Below are positions 31,521 through 42,170 of a DNA stretch of 64,000 nt, one piece after another (position 1 is the stretch's first letter; each line of letters opens with the position of its first letter). A model generated the notes under the pieces. It made no database searches. It had not been told where the DNA came from and saw only the letters and a program-made list of their open reading frames with translations. A program made the position numbers and the translations under genes. The DNA comes from Vibrio nereis NBRC 15637 (GTDB lineage Bacteria > Pseudomonadota > Gammaproteobacteria > Enterobacterales > Vibrionaceae), in the NCBI RefSeq assembly GCF_001591105.1, contig NZ_BCUD01000014.1, forward strand, positions 1 through 64,000, given 5' to 3'.

Positions 31521-31547
31521 AGGGAGATGAGTGTTTCTATCTCCCCT
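31521..31547 (-). terminator. Weak hairpin terminator after cysZ
   Basis: AGGGAGAT (31521-31528) pairs with ATCTCCCCT (31539-31547). On the minus strand only TCTATTC follows, so termination may be partial. Confidence 0.5.
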
Positions 31548-31568
31548 TCTTCAAAAATGCATAGCAGG

Positions 31569-32309
31569 CTATTTATTTTTAAACTCGTTGACCCACATGG
31601 CAGTCGCGCCACAGACCGCAACTGGCATTACGATAAGGTTTAGTAACGGGATCGTTGTGAAAAAAGCAACCAGAGCGCCAAATCCATAAGCCTTCCCTTG
31701 TTTTTGTTTCAAACTGTAACGCATGTCGTTAAAGCTGACTTTGTGGTTGTCGAACGGGTAGTCACAGTATTGAATGGCCAGCATCCAAGCAGTAAACACA
31801 AACCAAAGTACTGGGCCTAGTGTTTGGCCAAGACCAGGAATAAGCAAAAGAAGAAACAGGCCAATGGCTTTTGGTAATACATAAACCAACTTTCTCCATT
31901 CACGAGCAAGAACGCGTGGAACATCTTTGACTACAGCAAGCATGCCGTCTTCGTTGACTCTTTGCTTGGTTAAATGCTCCTCAACTTTCTCAGCAAGCAA
32001 GCCATTGAATGGTGCTGCTATAAAATTGGCGAGTGTGCTGAAGAAATAAGAGAAGGTTGCCAAAATTGTCAGTACAAGAATTGGCCACAGTATGTAGCTT
32101 AACCAAGAAAGAAAATCAGGAAGTTGCCCCATCATCTGGTTTATCCAACTATCTAGGTTGGAAAATAGGTAAAACAAAGCCCCCCCAACAAGTAAGATGT
32201 TAGTGAGAAGTGGGAATAGAACGAACCGACGAATACCAGGGGTAAGCGCGAGCTCTAAACCATAAAAAAAGTAGCCGAAGCCAGAACGTTGACGTGTAGT
32301 AAAACTCAT
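31569..32309 (-). CDS. cysZ: Sulfate transporter CysZ
   Basis: 246-residue inner-membrane protein with four or so hydrophobic stretches, including hemi-penetrating helices, that brings sulfate in for cysteine synthesis. Family signs include the N-terminal SGFGYFFYGLELAL and NFIAAPFNGLLAEKVEEHL. It lies just upstream of cysK, the end enzyme of the same pathway, on the same strand but about 210 bases away. Confidence 0.93.
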   Translation of the reverse strand: MSFTTRQRSGFGYFFYGLELALTPGIRRFVLFPLLTNILLVGGALFYLFSNLDSWINQMMGQLPDFLSWLSYILWPILVLTILATFSYFFSTLANFIAAPFNGLLAEKVEEHLTKQRVNEDGMLAVVKDVPRVLAREWRKLVYVLPKAIGLFLLLLIPGLGQTLGPVLWFVFTAWMLAIQYCDYPFDNHKVSFNDMRYSLKQKQGKAYGFGALVAFFTTIPLLNLIVMPVAVCGATAMWVNEFKNK

Positions 32310-32518
32310 ATTTTAAAATCATTTAGTGGTTTAAAAACGAACGACAGTTATCTTAACAAGAAAAAAGCGTGTTCAAAATCACAACATTCTGGGAACTTCT
32401 AACATTAAGTTGTTCTAAAACAGGTGAGAGTTTTGGTAGAGTTACTGTTAGTTAGGTTTAACCAGATTCAATATCGTGACTTTGTGGGCGCGATTTATCG
32501 AATAATTGAGAGTAAAAA

Positions 32519-33403
32519 ATGCAGGAACTGCGATTCGTACTCATAATTGTCGGAGCACTAGCGATTGCCGCTTTGCTGTTCCACGGTTTATGGACAAGCA
32601 AAAAAGAAGGTGCGGCTAAGTTTGGTAACAAGCCTCTGCGCAAACTAGATGTTGATAATGAAGATGAGTCAGACGTTTTATCAGAGCGTTCATTTGCTCC
32701 TGAAGATGACTTTGAGATTATCCGCAAAGACAAAAATGAGTCAGAATTTTCAGCTGAGCCTATAATGGCTGACCCTTTAATAGATGGTTACTCAGAACCT
32801 CAGCCTGTTGCTAAACCCGAAGCAAAAATTATTGATGAACCAGAGCTCGATTTGCCATCAATATCAACCAAATCGTTTGATGATGTTGAAGACAAGGTTG
32901 AACCAGTGATTGAAGCGCCCCAAGCTGAAGTAGAAAATATTGAGCTTGAGGTAGAGAAAAAAGCCGAGCCAAAACCAGAGCCAGAAATGCAGGTCATAGT
33001 CATCAATGTGCACTGTGCAGGTGATGAGCCGTTTGTTGGTACTAGACTGTTTGATAGCATGCAACAAAATGGGCTTCTCTACGGTGAAATGGATATTTTC
33101 CACCGTCATGCTGATCTCTCTGGTACTGGGAAGGTGTTATTTAGTGTTGCCAACATGATGCAACCAGGAACCTTAAAGCACGATGATCCTGCAGAGTTCT
33201 CCACAAACGGGATCTCATTCTTTATGACATTGCCTTGTTTTGGCGACCCGGAGCATAACTTCAAGCTGATGCTGAAAACGGCACAGCAAATAGCGGATGA
33301 TTTGGGCGGCAACGTACTTGATGATGCGCGTAATTTAATGACGCCAAACCGCATTGATGCTTATAAGGCGCAAATAAAAGCATTCAAATCCGCTACTGCT
33401 TAA
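32519..33403 (+). CDS. zipA: Cell division protein ZipA
   Basis: 294-residue protein: an N-terminal periplasm-facing TM anchor (about 4-24), a long acidic Pro/Glu-rich linker (about 40-155) and a C-terminal FtsZ-binding domain (about 157-290). It tethers FtsZ to the membrane at mid-cell. The linker is low-complexity as usual in the family. It precedes ligA as in E. coli, is divergent from cysZ and ends in a terminator. Confidence 0.95.
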   Translation: MQELRFVLIIVGALAIAALLFHGLWTSKKEGAAKFGNKPLRKLDVDNEDESDVLSERSFAPEDDFEIIRKDKNESEFSAEPIMADPLIDGYSEPQPVAKPEAKIIDEPELDLPSISTKSFDDVEDKVEPVIEAPQAEVENIELEVEKKAEPKPEPEMQVIVINVHCAGDEPFVGTRLFDSMQQNGLLYGEMDIFHRHADLSGTGKVLFSVANMMQPGTLKHDDPAEFSTNGISFFMTLPCFGDPEHNFKLMLKTAQQIADDLGGNVLDDARNLMTPNRIDAYKAQIKAFKSATA

Positions 33404-33423
33404 ATGTATAAAATGCATTCTTA

Positions 33424-33452
33424 GGGCTCCTTTACGGAGCCTTTTCTTTTTT
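33424..33452 (+). terminator. Terminator between zipA and ligA
   Basis: GGCTCC-TTTAC-GGAGCC followed by TTTTCTTTTTT lies about 20 bases after the zipA stop. ligA therefore likely has its own promoter in the next ~120 bases. Confidence 0.85.
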
Positions 33453-33470
33453 GGTAGATACCTATTCTAA

Positions 33471-35585
<2,115 letters not shown>

Positions 35586-35611
35586 ATAAATCTAATTTAT
35601 TTTGCTGTCAG

Positions 35612-35637
35612 AGCCACCGTTTAGGTGGCTTTTTTTT
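35612..35637 (+). terminator. Terminator of ligA
   Basis: AGCCACC-GTTTA-GGTGGCT followed by seven or more T residues. Confidence 0.92.
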
Positions 35638-36092
35638 GTCCAAAAATAACTGCCAATATAAAGCATGTTAAACCCACTATTATCGTCAGTGATCGTGTTC
35701 AAATAACCATAAAATAAGGTGTTCTCTATCAATTACTGCGAGGCATATCAATAGGGGGTTATGGTTTTTATTGTTTAAGGTTTTGTTTTTATTGAGTTTT
35801 GTTTCTTTAAACAGAATTTCATTCCGTTTGTTGTCGATCGCGATCACTGAGTAACAAAAACTTTGTAGCGGCTCATATTTTTTTAGATGAAAACTAAGTT
35901 CCTATTGATGTTTTTTGTCGCGAAGTTAGTCTGAAGCCATGGATACACACGGTGTATGCAGAAAATAGAAAATCAAAAAATTAGTTAATAATTCGAGATT
36001 TTCAAAAATAGGAAATCCTTTCTCCCTTCGGCGGCCAACTTAAGGTGAGAAAAAGAAAAAACAGCTATATCCAATTTTTTAGGAGTTTTTCC
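35638..36092 (+). promoter_or_regulatory. Long AT-rich upstream region of the porin gene
   Basis: About 455 bases hold no credible ORF. Features visible are T-rich repeats with TTTTTATTG motifs (35760-35810), a small palindrome ATACAC-ACG-GTGTAT (35943-35957) and a hairpin CTTTCTC-CCTT / AAGGTGAGAAA (about 36018-36053) just before the AGGAG ribosome site. Such a long leader suggests multiple regulator sites or small-RNA control, as is common for outer-membrane protein genes. No promoter can be assigned firmly. Confidence 0.45.
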
Positions 36093-37100
36093 ATGGACAA
36101 AATGTTTAAACGTACCCTTGTGGGTGCTGCAATCGCGACAGTGGCAGCAGCAGGTTCTGCAAATGCGGCCGTACAATTAGCCGGCGAGAATTTTGAAATT
36201 TACGGTACAGCAGCGCTGTATAATATGACAAGTATGCCGGAGCCTAGCGGTGCAGAGACTACCAACACGGTTGGCGTTGAATCGAAGATTGGTTTTAAAG
36301 GTAAACACGTATTTGAAGATTTTGGCCCCAACCTAATCTGGCAAATTGAATCTGGTTGGGCTTCTCACGAAGGACAAGCTGGTGGCAGCCATGACAAAGG
36401 TATTCTAGGTGGCCGTGATACGTTTATTGGTTTAGATTTCGATGATGTCGGTTCGATCAAAATTGGTCGTCAGCTAGTGGCAGCGTATAACTACGTGGAT
36501 TGGCCACACAGTAATCCAGGTCTAGGTAACGTTTTCGATTGGAATAATGACCTTGGTCAAGGCTTCCAAGACCGTGCTGATAACGTCATCCGTTTTGATT
36601 CTGCAACATGGAACGGCTTTAACTTCCAAGCGTCTCTATCTGGTATGGAAGATTCAACGTCAGACGTTGTTACGTCTGTAGCGGCATCTTACTCTCAAGA
36701 TATGTTCAGTGTTCACGCAGGCTTATATGACCGTAGTGAAGCTGCAGACAAATCGTTTAAAGAGCATTCTTATGGCATCTTTGGTGGTAGTTTATACCTA
36801 GATAAACTAACACTGACGGCAGCTTATAAAATGATGGAGCATGATGGTAAAGATCAAAATGCATTGTCAGCAACGGCTCAGTATATGTTTACCGATAAGT
36901 TCCTGATGAAAGTCGGTTACGCCGCAACCGATGAAGTTGATGGTACAACGAATACGGATGATCAAGCGCTAACCGGTCGTTTAGGTTACCTGTTGCCGAG
37001 TACTTATTTGTACCTAGATGTTCGTAACTACGACATGAATGGTTCAACTGAAGATAAGGATTCAACTAACCTTCTGCTTGGTGCTGAGTACTACTTCTAA
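36093..37100 (+). CDS. Outer-membrane porin (Gram-negative porin family)
   Basis: 335-residue 16-stranded trimeric porin by family. A signal peptide (about 1-24, ending SANA-AVQ) and the C-terminal phenylalanine (AEYYF) for BAM recognition are present; GRDTFIGL and GSIKIGRQLVA are typical of the constriction-loop region. The ATG at 36093 has AGGAG seven bases before it, and I prefer it to an in-frame extension to 36045. In V. cholerae the gene after ligA is a putative chitoporin, so that role is possible, but solute specificity is not readable here. ToxR control of porins is known in the genus. Confidence 0.9.
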   Translation: MDKMFKRTLVGAAIATVAAAGSANAAVQLAGENFEIYGTAALYNMTSMPEPSGAETTNTVGVESKIGFKGKHVFEDFGPNLIWQIESGWASHEGQAGGSHDKGILGGRDTFIGLDFDDVGSIKIGRQLVAAYNYVDWPHSNPGLGNVFDWNNDLGQGFQDRADNVIRFDSATWNGFNFQASLSGMEDSTSDVVTSVAASYSQDMFSVHAGLYDRSEAADKSFKEHSYGIFGGSLYLDKLTLTAAYKMMEHDGKDQNALSATAQYMFTDKFLMKVGYAATDEVDGTTNTDDQALTGRLGYLLPSTYLYLDVRNYDMNGSTEDKDSTNLLLGAEYYF

Positions 37101-37127
37101 TCAAGCTTTAGCTATTTCACTGACTTT

Positions 37128-37160
37128 TCGCGAGTGCCGGGTAGGCACTCGCATTTTTAT
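37128..37160 (+). terminator. Terminator after the porin gene
   Basis: GCGAGTGCC (37130-37138) and GGCACTCGC (37144-37152) form a perfect 9-bp stem followed by ATTTTTAT. It separates the porin gene from the DUF2057 gene 77 bases later; read-through is possible. Confidence 0.85.
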
Positions 37161-37177
37161 CTCTAGAGGACTAAATA

Positions 37178-37873
37178 ATGAAATTATTAAGAAGTACGAT
37201 TTTTGCAGCGGGTATGATGGCGTCATTTAGTTCTTTTGCAGCTGTTGACGTGGATTTTGATGTTGCGATTGAGCCTTTACTTATTAATGGGGAAGAAGTG
37301 AGTTCTTTCGCTACCCAAATGACTAAAGCGGAATTAGATGACGGACCAAATCAAATGGTCGTTCGAGTATCAAAGTTAATCCGTAAAAACGGTGTATACA
37401 CTAAATTTAAATCAGAACCTTTGGTCGTAACGTTTGATGCCGCCAACGTCGGTATTTACCTGGAGCCAGGCAAGAAGTTTTCGTCTGCCGAGCAGGTTGG
37501 AGACTTTCAAACAAATCCAACGCTAAAAATTACTCAAGCAGATGGGCGACTATTGGATACACATATTCAGACATTACCGAGAGGCAAAGGGCTGGTTAGA
37601 GACTTTGGAGAAGAGTTGGCGGCTTACAATATGGCCAATGACTATACATTTACTTATTCAGGTAACCTGAATAGTGTAGGTGATACCGTTGTTGAAACCT
37701 CATCAAAAGATGCTAATTTACCAAAAAGTGATACCAAAGTAGCATCAGAACAGAGTGGAAACGTACAAGTATCTCTCAGAGAAACGGTAAAAGTAGAGGC
37801 TTTAAAAGGGCAGTTTAAAAGCTTAACACCTACTCAGAAGAAAGAGTTTCTTTCTTGGGCGATCATGCAATAA
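37178..37873 (+). CDS. DUF2057/UPF0319 family secreted protein
   Basis: 231-residue exported protein with a signal peptide (about 1-21, SSFAA). It resembles the YccT/DUF2057 family: LLINGEEV, NQMVVRVSKLIR and EPLVVTFDA. Family members are periplasmic and of unknown function. The C-terminal third is rich in Ser/Thr/Lys and ends TPTQKKEFLSWAIMQ. AGAGGA precedes the ATG. It follows the porin closely, suggesting an envelope role. Confidence 0.75.
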   Translation: MKLLRSTIFAAGMMASFSSFAAVDVDFDVAIEPLLINGEEVSSFATQMTKAELDDGPNQMVVRVSKLIRKNGVYTKFKSEPLVVTFDAANVGIYLEPGKKFSSAEQVGDFQTNPTLKITQADGRLLDTHIQTLPRGKGLVRDFGEELAAYNMANDYTFTYSGNLNSVGDTVVETSSKDANLPKSDTKVASEQSGNVQVSLRETVKVEALKGQFKSLTPTQKKEFLSWAIMQ

Positions 37874-37897
37874 CTATTAATCCTACTAAAAAGTAGA

Positions 37898-37929
37898 AAG
37901 CCAGTGACGGAAAAATCACTGGCTTTTTT
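37898..37929. terminator. Bidirectional terminator between convergent genes
   Basis: AAAGCCAGTGA (37898-37907) pairs with TCACTGGCTTT (37916-37925) and T-runs follow. It serves the DUF2057 gene (+) and the small secreted protein gene (-). Confidence 0.88.
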
Positions 37930-37930
37930 C

Positions 37931-38110
37931 TTACGACTTACCGCCTTGGAGGCGACACATTTCAACTGGGATGTATTTTTGCTCACCATTTGGCATTTCA
38001 CATTGAACCAAAGGCCCTAGTTGAGTACTTCCTGTTGAGTTCATAGTGTTTGCATTCGCTCCAAACACTGCCACGCCAAAACCTACTAGCAATACAATTA
38101 AACTTTTCAT
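37931..38110 (-). CDS. 59-residue small secreted protein with two cysteines
   Basis: Short protein with a clear signal peptide (about 1-21: KSLIVLLVGFGVAVFGANA) and a mature part of about 38 residues that contains two cysteines (VQCEMPNG and VEMCRLQGG), likely a periplasmic disulfide. I start at ATG 38110 because GGAGAG precedes it. I do not recognise the family. A good sigma-70 promoter with a 5' stem-loop precedes it and a bidirectional terminator follows, supporting a real gene. Confidence 0.8.
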   Translation of the reverse strand: MKSLIVLLVGFGVAVFGANANTMNSTGSTQLGPLVQCEMPNGEQKYIPVEMCRLQGGKS

Positions 38111-38155
38111 GTAAACTCTCCAAACCAAACGCAATACGTGCTTTGACCTGCAATA

Positions 38156-38210
38156 GAGTGAAGCTTTTCACTCATACTGGTTAGTATAGAAATGAAGGTT
38201 GATACATCAA
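38156..38210 (-). promoter_or_regulatory. Promoter and 5' stem-loop of the small secreted protein gene
   Basis: On the minus strand TTGATG (38210-38205), a 16-bp spacer and TATACT (38188-38183) form a good sigma-70 promoter. A hairpin GAGTGAA-GCTT-TTCACTC (38156-38173) lies at the expected 5' end of the mRNA, where such stems protect transcripts from RNase E. Confidence 0.68.
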
Positions 38211-38573
38211 GTAAATGGCTGAAATTATTAGCTTTATTTTTAAAAATAAGTAAGTGTGGCTAGTTGGTGGTTTTTGTTTAAGTATTGTTTTTGAAAGGGA
38301 AATAGAGTTATTTTCTTTGAGCAGGCTCTAAACTTTTTAAGGAAAATATTAGCGCTAGTTAAATTCAACCGGAAAATAGGCTAATGGATAAGTTTGTCGC
38401 TGTTTCACTTTATTTTATTAAAATTAAATTAGATAGTTATGTTTATTTTTAACTATTATAAATGGCTAAAAACATATCTTTTTATGTGGCTTTTGGGTGT
38501 GAAGCGATCTTACGCAGTTGTTTTTTATTATTGGTAATGTGTTTTGTGGAAGTGCATTTAAGAATGAGAGCTT
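38211..38573. other. AT-rich intergenic region
   Basis: Very AT-rich spacer between the small secreted gene and the nfeD terminator. No ORF with a ribosome site, no tRNA and no strong repeat was seen in either strand. Confidence 0.5.
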
Positions 38574-38608
38574 AAAACGGGGGCTCCTTAAGAGAATATG
38601 AGGAGCCC
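38574..38608 (-). terminator. Terminator of nfeD
   Basis: Minus strand GGGCTCCT...AGGAGCCC (38608-38601 with 38588-38581), then CCCGTTTTAAG. It closes the qmcA-nfeD transcript. Confidence 0.78.
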
Positions 38609-38620
38609 GTCCAGAAGGAG

Positions 38621-39073
38621 TTATTTTTTTGCTTCTATCGTTAAGATAATGCCATCAACAGCGATTACTTCTACTAGAGTACCAGCTGTCAAAAGTGTCT
38701 CCGATTTAGCGGTCCAAGTTGTATCACCGACTTTTACTCTGCCTTTTCCAGCAGGAAAATCCTCATCAAGTTTTATCACTTGCCCCACAAGCTGCTTTTG
38801 TTTTTGATTTAAATCTCTCTGGTCATCGCTTTGTTTATCGTGCGTTAACTGACGTCGCCACCATAACCATGTGGTGATGAGAGAAAAAGAACCAAACGAT
38901 GTCCATTGTAACTGCCAGCTTAAAGGGACTACAGCCAATAAAATACCGACTAAAAGAGCAGATAACCCTAACCAAAGTAGGTAGCCAGCCGCGCCAAGTA
39001 GTTCTGCTGCTAACAGAAGTAAACCCAGCGCAAGCCAGTGCCAATAATTTATCGAATCTAATAACTCAACCAA
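38621..39073 (-). CDS. NfeD-like membrane protein
   Basis: 150-residue protein with two or three N-terminal TM helices (about 10-70) and a C-terminal OB-fold (about 95-150; GKGRVKVGDTTWTAKS), the short NfeD/YbbK-partner type. It works with the adjacent SPFH protein. The start is TTG (39073) near AGG; no ATG fits the family N-terminus, so a non-ATG start is likely. Only eight bases separate it from qmcA. Confidence 0.9.
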   Translation of the reverse strand: MVELLDSINYWHWLALGLLLLAAELLGAAGYLLWLGLSALLVGILLAVVPLSWQLQWTSFGSFSLITTWLWWRRQLTHDKQSDDQRDLNQKQKQLVGQVIKLDEDFPAGKGRVKVGDTTWTAKSETLLTAGTLVEVIAVDGIILTIEAKK

Positions 39074-39081
39074 GTGTGTGC

Positions 39082-40005
39082 CTATTTTTTCTCATCAGTT
39101 TGATGTTTAAACATTTCCGCAATACCTGCCACCGAGCCCATCAAACCAGATGCTTCTAGTGGTAGCATGATGATTTTACCATTTTCTGCCTGTCCGATAG
39201 TTTTTAGCGCGTCGGTGTAGCCTTGCGCGATAAAGTAATTGACTGCTTGCATATCACCTTGTGAAATTGCTTCAGAAACCATTGTTGTCGCTTTGGCCTC
39301 AGCTTCTGCCGCGCGTTCGCGGGCCTCAGCTTGTAAAATAGCGGCCTGCTTGTCACCTTCTGCTTTTAAAATTTCCGATTGTTTTTGCCCTTCGGCACGA
39401 AGAATTTCGGCTTGACGAATCCCTTCTGCTTCAAGAATTTCAGCACGCTTATTACGCTCTGCCTTCATTTGAGCGTTCATAGCCGCGGTCAGATCTGTCG
39501 GTGGCTGTACATCTTTGATCTCGATACGGGTAATTTTGACGCCCCAAGGGTTTGTTGCTTCATCGACAATAGTAAGCAGCTTGGTGTTGATCATATCGCG
39601 TTGACTGAGCATCTCGTCAAGCTCCATGGAACCGAGAACCGTACGGATGTTGGTTAAGGTTAAGTTTCGGATCGCATGCTCAAGTTGGTTCACTTCATAC
39701 GCGGCTTTTGGCGCATCAATAGCCTGTACAAAACAAACGGCATCAATGGTAACGTTCGCGTTATCTTTAGAGATCACTTCTTGCGCTGGAATATCAAGCA
39801 CACGTTCCATCATGTTGACTTTATGACCGATCCCATCGACAAATGGAATAATAAAGTTTAGCCCAGGTTTTAACGTATGTGTGTAACGTCCAAAGCGTTC
39901 TACCGTCCAGTGGCTACCCTGAGGGACGGTTTTAACACCAGCGAAGATAAAGGCGATAGCGACAATAAGAAAGCCGCCAATTGTGATAAGTGACTCAACA
40001 ACCAT
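39082..40005 (-). CDS. qmcA: SPFH/band-7 membrane protein QmcA
   Basis: 307-residue protein: an N-terminal TM segment (about 6-24), a band-7 domain (about 25-180) and an Ala/Glu-rich coiled-coil (about 185-260) with a repeated ILxAEGxxQ pattern. SPFH proteins form large rings in the membrane and regulate FtsH-type proteases or lipid domains. Pairing with nfeD is conserved across bacteria. Confidence 0.93.
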   Translation of the reverse strand: MVVESLITIGGFLIVAIAFIFAGVKTVPQGSHWTVERFGRYTHTLKPGLNFIIPFVDGIGHKVNMMERVLDIPAQEVISKDNANVTIDAVCFVQAIDAPKAAYEVNQLEHAIRNLTLTNIRTVLGSMELDEMLSQRDMINTKLLTIVDEATNPWGVKITRIEIKDVQPPTDLTAAMNAQMKAERNKRAEILEAEGIRQAEILRAEGQKQSEILKAEGDKQAAILQAEARERAAEAEAKATTMVSEAISQGDMQAVNYFIAQGYTDALKTIGQAENGKIIMLPLEASGLMGSVAGIAEMFKHQTDEKK

Positions 40006-40102
40006 ATTTCATTTCCTTGATTAATTAAATATGTCGATTGTTGCGTAATTAAACACTGCGGACAAAGAAATAAATGAGAAGTGCAGCGAAGTTTAGGAAA
40101 AT

Positions 40103-40125
40103 AAAAAGCCGGCAAAACCGGCTTT
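40103..40125 (-). terminator. Terminator of ybbN/cnoX
   Basis: AAAGCCGG (40105-40112) and CCGGCTTT (40117-40124) flank an AAAA loop; on the minus strand TTTATTTTCC follows. Confidence 0.85.
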
Positions 40126-40144
40126 GTGAATGCTAGGTAGGAAA

Positions 40145-40999
40145 CTAGTACAGCAATGAATACAGTTGGCGTCGATATTTGGCTGAAATAGCATTGCCTT
40201 GGCCAAGTGCAGACAAGATATCCATAAAGTGCTTTTTCAGTTCGCCATCTTGTGCATTTAAGTCTGTACGTAAAAACCCCCATAAAAGTTCTAACGCTTC
40301 TTCATCTCTGTTGACTTGATGGTAGCTAAGCGCCAGTTCGGCTGCGATTTTTGTATCGCTAGGGTTACTTTGAAGCGAAGATTCAAGCTGTTGTATTTCA
40401 GGGCTATTGGCTGATTGCTCGTGAAGCTCAAGCTTGGCAACAAGACTCTTGTAGTAGTTGTCTTGGTATTCCAGAGGAATATGCTCTAGCAGTGTTTTGG
40501 CTTCAGTGAAATCTTGCGTTTCTAAGTAGCACTCGGCTAAAGCCAGTTTCACATCACCCTTTTGCTGCATATCAACAGGAAGTTGCTGAAGAATAGGCAG
40601 CGCTTGCGCGTGTTGGCTTTGCTGAATTAACTCTAGGGCTTGTTTTAAGCTCATTTCTTCTTGGCTAGGAAGATGCTTGGCCAGCATAGCTTGTATAGCT
40701 GAACGCTCTTGCGGACCACCCAATCCATCAACAGGTTGTCCATTAACAAATAGCGCAATTGTCGGTAGTGCCTGAACGCCAAACTGAGAGGCGATGACTT
40801 GCTCTTGTTCACAATTAAGCAGTGCTAGCGTAAATGCGCCATTATATTGCTGAGCTAGGGTTTGAAGTTCGGGAATAATTTGTGCACTTTCTTGGCTCAT
40901 CGGTGCCCAAAAATGAATAAGCACAGGAGTTTGCATTGAGCCTTCCAGTACTTGACGGAAGTTCTGTTCGTTTAGCTCGACAATAAAAGGTGATTGCAT
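40145..40999 (-). CDS. cnoX: Co-chaperone/thioredoxin-like protein CnoX (YbbN)
   Basis: 284-residue protein with an N-terminal thioredoxin fold (about 5-110) and C-terminal TPR repeats (about 120-284). The usual CxxC is missing: the active-site position reads WAPMSQESAQ, so it cannot act as a classical thioredoxin. In E. coli CnoX is a chaperedoxin handing clients to GroEL and DnaK. It is encoded upstream of qmcA-nfeD, a conserved neighbourhood. Confidence 0.92.
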   Translation of the reverse strand: MQSPFIVELNEQNFRQVLEGSMQTPVLIHFWAPMSQESAQIIPELQTLAQQYNGAFTLALLNCEQEQVIASQFGVQALPTIALFVNGQPVDGLGGPQERSAIQAMLAKHLPSQEEMSLKQALELIQQSQHAQALPILQQLPVDMQQKGDVKLALAECYLETQDFTEAKTLLEHIPLEYQDNYYKSLVAKLELHEQSANSPEIQQLESSLQSNPSDTKIAAELALSYHQVNRDEEALELLWGFLRTDLNAQDGELKKHFMDILSALGQGNAISAKYRRQLYSLLY

Positions 41000-41080
41000 C
41001 TAACGTATCCTTGCTGCGGTTTCTATACATTTAAGATATGGGCAGAGCATACAGATATCAAGGGGTTGGAGGAGACAAGA

Positions 41081-41102
41081 AGCACCACAAGTTGTATGGT
41101 GC
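41081..41102 (-). terminator. Possible terminator after the 21-codon ORF
   Basis: GCACCA (41082-41087) pairs with TGGTGC (41097-41102). On the minus strand the stem is followed by TTCTTGTC. It is 30 bases past the stop codon of the small ORF. Confidence 0.45.
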
Positions 41103-41131
41103 CTTTTGCTACTGATAAGCGGTGAAGGTGG

Positions 41132-41197
41132 TTACAAAACGATAAACAAAACGAGCGCAACACCCACACCAAGCCAGTTTAATTGGTTTAATGACAT
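41132..41197 (-). CDS. Candidate 21-residue single-TM peptide downstream of ybbO
   Basis: An ATG ORF encodes MSLNQLNWLGVGVALVLFIV plus Leu and stop: a polar N-terminus followed by about 14 strongly hydrophobic residues, ideal for a tiny membrane protein. It starts 103 bases past ybbO on the same strand and is followed by a hairpin. No convincing Shine-Dalgarno lies near the ATG (AAGG is 19 bases away), which lowers confidence. The family is not recognised; this is inference from composition and context. Confidence 0.45.
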   Translation of the reverse strand: MSLNQLNWLGVGVALVLFIVL

Positions 41198-41299
41198 GCA
41201 ATTTGACCGAATGTAACCTTGGGTTAATTAACTTGTACTTAGTGTTGTGGTTAAAATTAACGCAATATTGTTACGGTAAAATTACATTGAGCGACATTT

Positions 41300-42127
41300 T
41301 TATGTGGCCTTTATCAAGATTTTATCGAGTAGCCTCGTTGGAAGTAGGCGCTTTAGTATGGCGAATACTTTTGTTGGTGTTGTGATTCGGTAGCGGATCT
41401 TGGGCTTTGGGGACTCTAATGCATGGATAAGAGGATCAACACAAGATTCTGGTGGAAGCACAAACGCGTTGTTTGATGTTTCTTGCTCTAAGCGCTGCAA
41501 TTGTTGTTGGTACTGAGATTCATGGGGACTGCCTTCGAGAGTAATCCATTTCAAGAACGCTTGTTTTGCATTGGCTCTAAACTGAGTTTCGATTGGGCCG
41601 GGTTCCAGTAGACTGATATGAATATCCGTATCGTTAAGCTCCAACCTTAGTGTGTCAGTCCAACCCTCTAGTGCAAATTTAGACGCATTGTACGCGCCAC
41701 GGTATCTCATCGCTGCAAACCCAAGCACAGAGCTATTCTGTACAATTCGGCCATAGCCTTGCTTTCGCATAGTTGGCAGCAACTCACAAACTAATTGGTG
41801 CCAGCCGAAAAAGTTAGCTTCAAACTGTTCACGTAATGCTTGAGTCGGGAGATCTTCAATTGCGCCCGGTTGTCCATAAGCGCCATTGTTAAACAGTGCA
41901 TCTAAACGGCCATCGGTGAGTTTCAGGGTCTGCTTTACGCCATTCGAGATACTTTGTGGATCGGAAAGATCGAGTTGAATGCATGTTAAGCCTTCCGTCC
42001 TCAACTTATCAACATCTTCAGGCTTTCTGCAGGATGCGATTACTTGGTAGCCACGCTGATGAAGTGCGTGTGCGCTGACGTATCCGATGCCCGTTGAACA
42101 GCCGGTGATAAGAATTGATTTCGTCAT
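41300..42127 (-). CDS. ybbO: Short-chain dehydrogenase YbbO
   Basis: 275-residue classical SDR. The cofactor loop is TGCSTGIG, followed by NNGAYGQPG, the catalytic serine in QNSSVLGFAAM and YNASKFALEG (Tyr-x-x-x-Lys). YbbO in E. coli is an NADP-linked aldehyde/retinol-type reductase of uncertain physiological role. It is near cnoX-qmcA as in E. coli. yfcH lies 43 bases upstream on the same strand. Confidence 0.93.
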   Translation of the reverse strand: MTKSILITGCSTGIGYVSAHALHQRGYQVIASCRKPEDVDKLRTEGLTCIQLDLSDPQSISNGVKQTLKLTDGRLDALFNNGAYGQPGAIEDLPTQALREQFEANFFGWHQLVCELLPTMRKQGYGRIVQNSSVLGFAAMRYRGAYNASKFALEGWTDTLRLELNDTDIHISLLEPGPIETQFRANAKQAFLKWITLEGSPHESQYQQQLQRLEQETSNNAFVLPPESCVDPLIHALESPKPKIRYRITTPTKVFAILKRLLPTRLLDKILIKAT

Positions 42128-42170
42128 GTTTCCATTCTCTAAGACTTCACTAAGTCATTAGAGTAAAAGA

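Noticed and set aside
36045..36092. Extension of the porin N-terminus
   Set aside because: It adds a basic peptide before the signal sequence, and the clear AGGAG ribosome site supports ATG 36093.
41191..41385. 64-codon plus-strand ORF overlapping the end of ybbO
   Set aside because: No ribosome site, opposite to ybbO and without any recognised domain or conserved composition.
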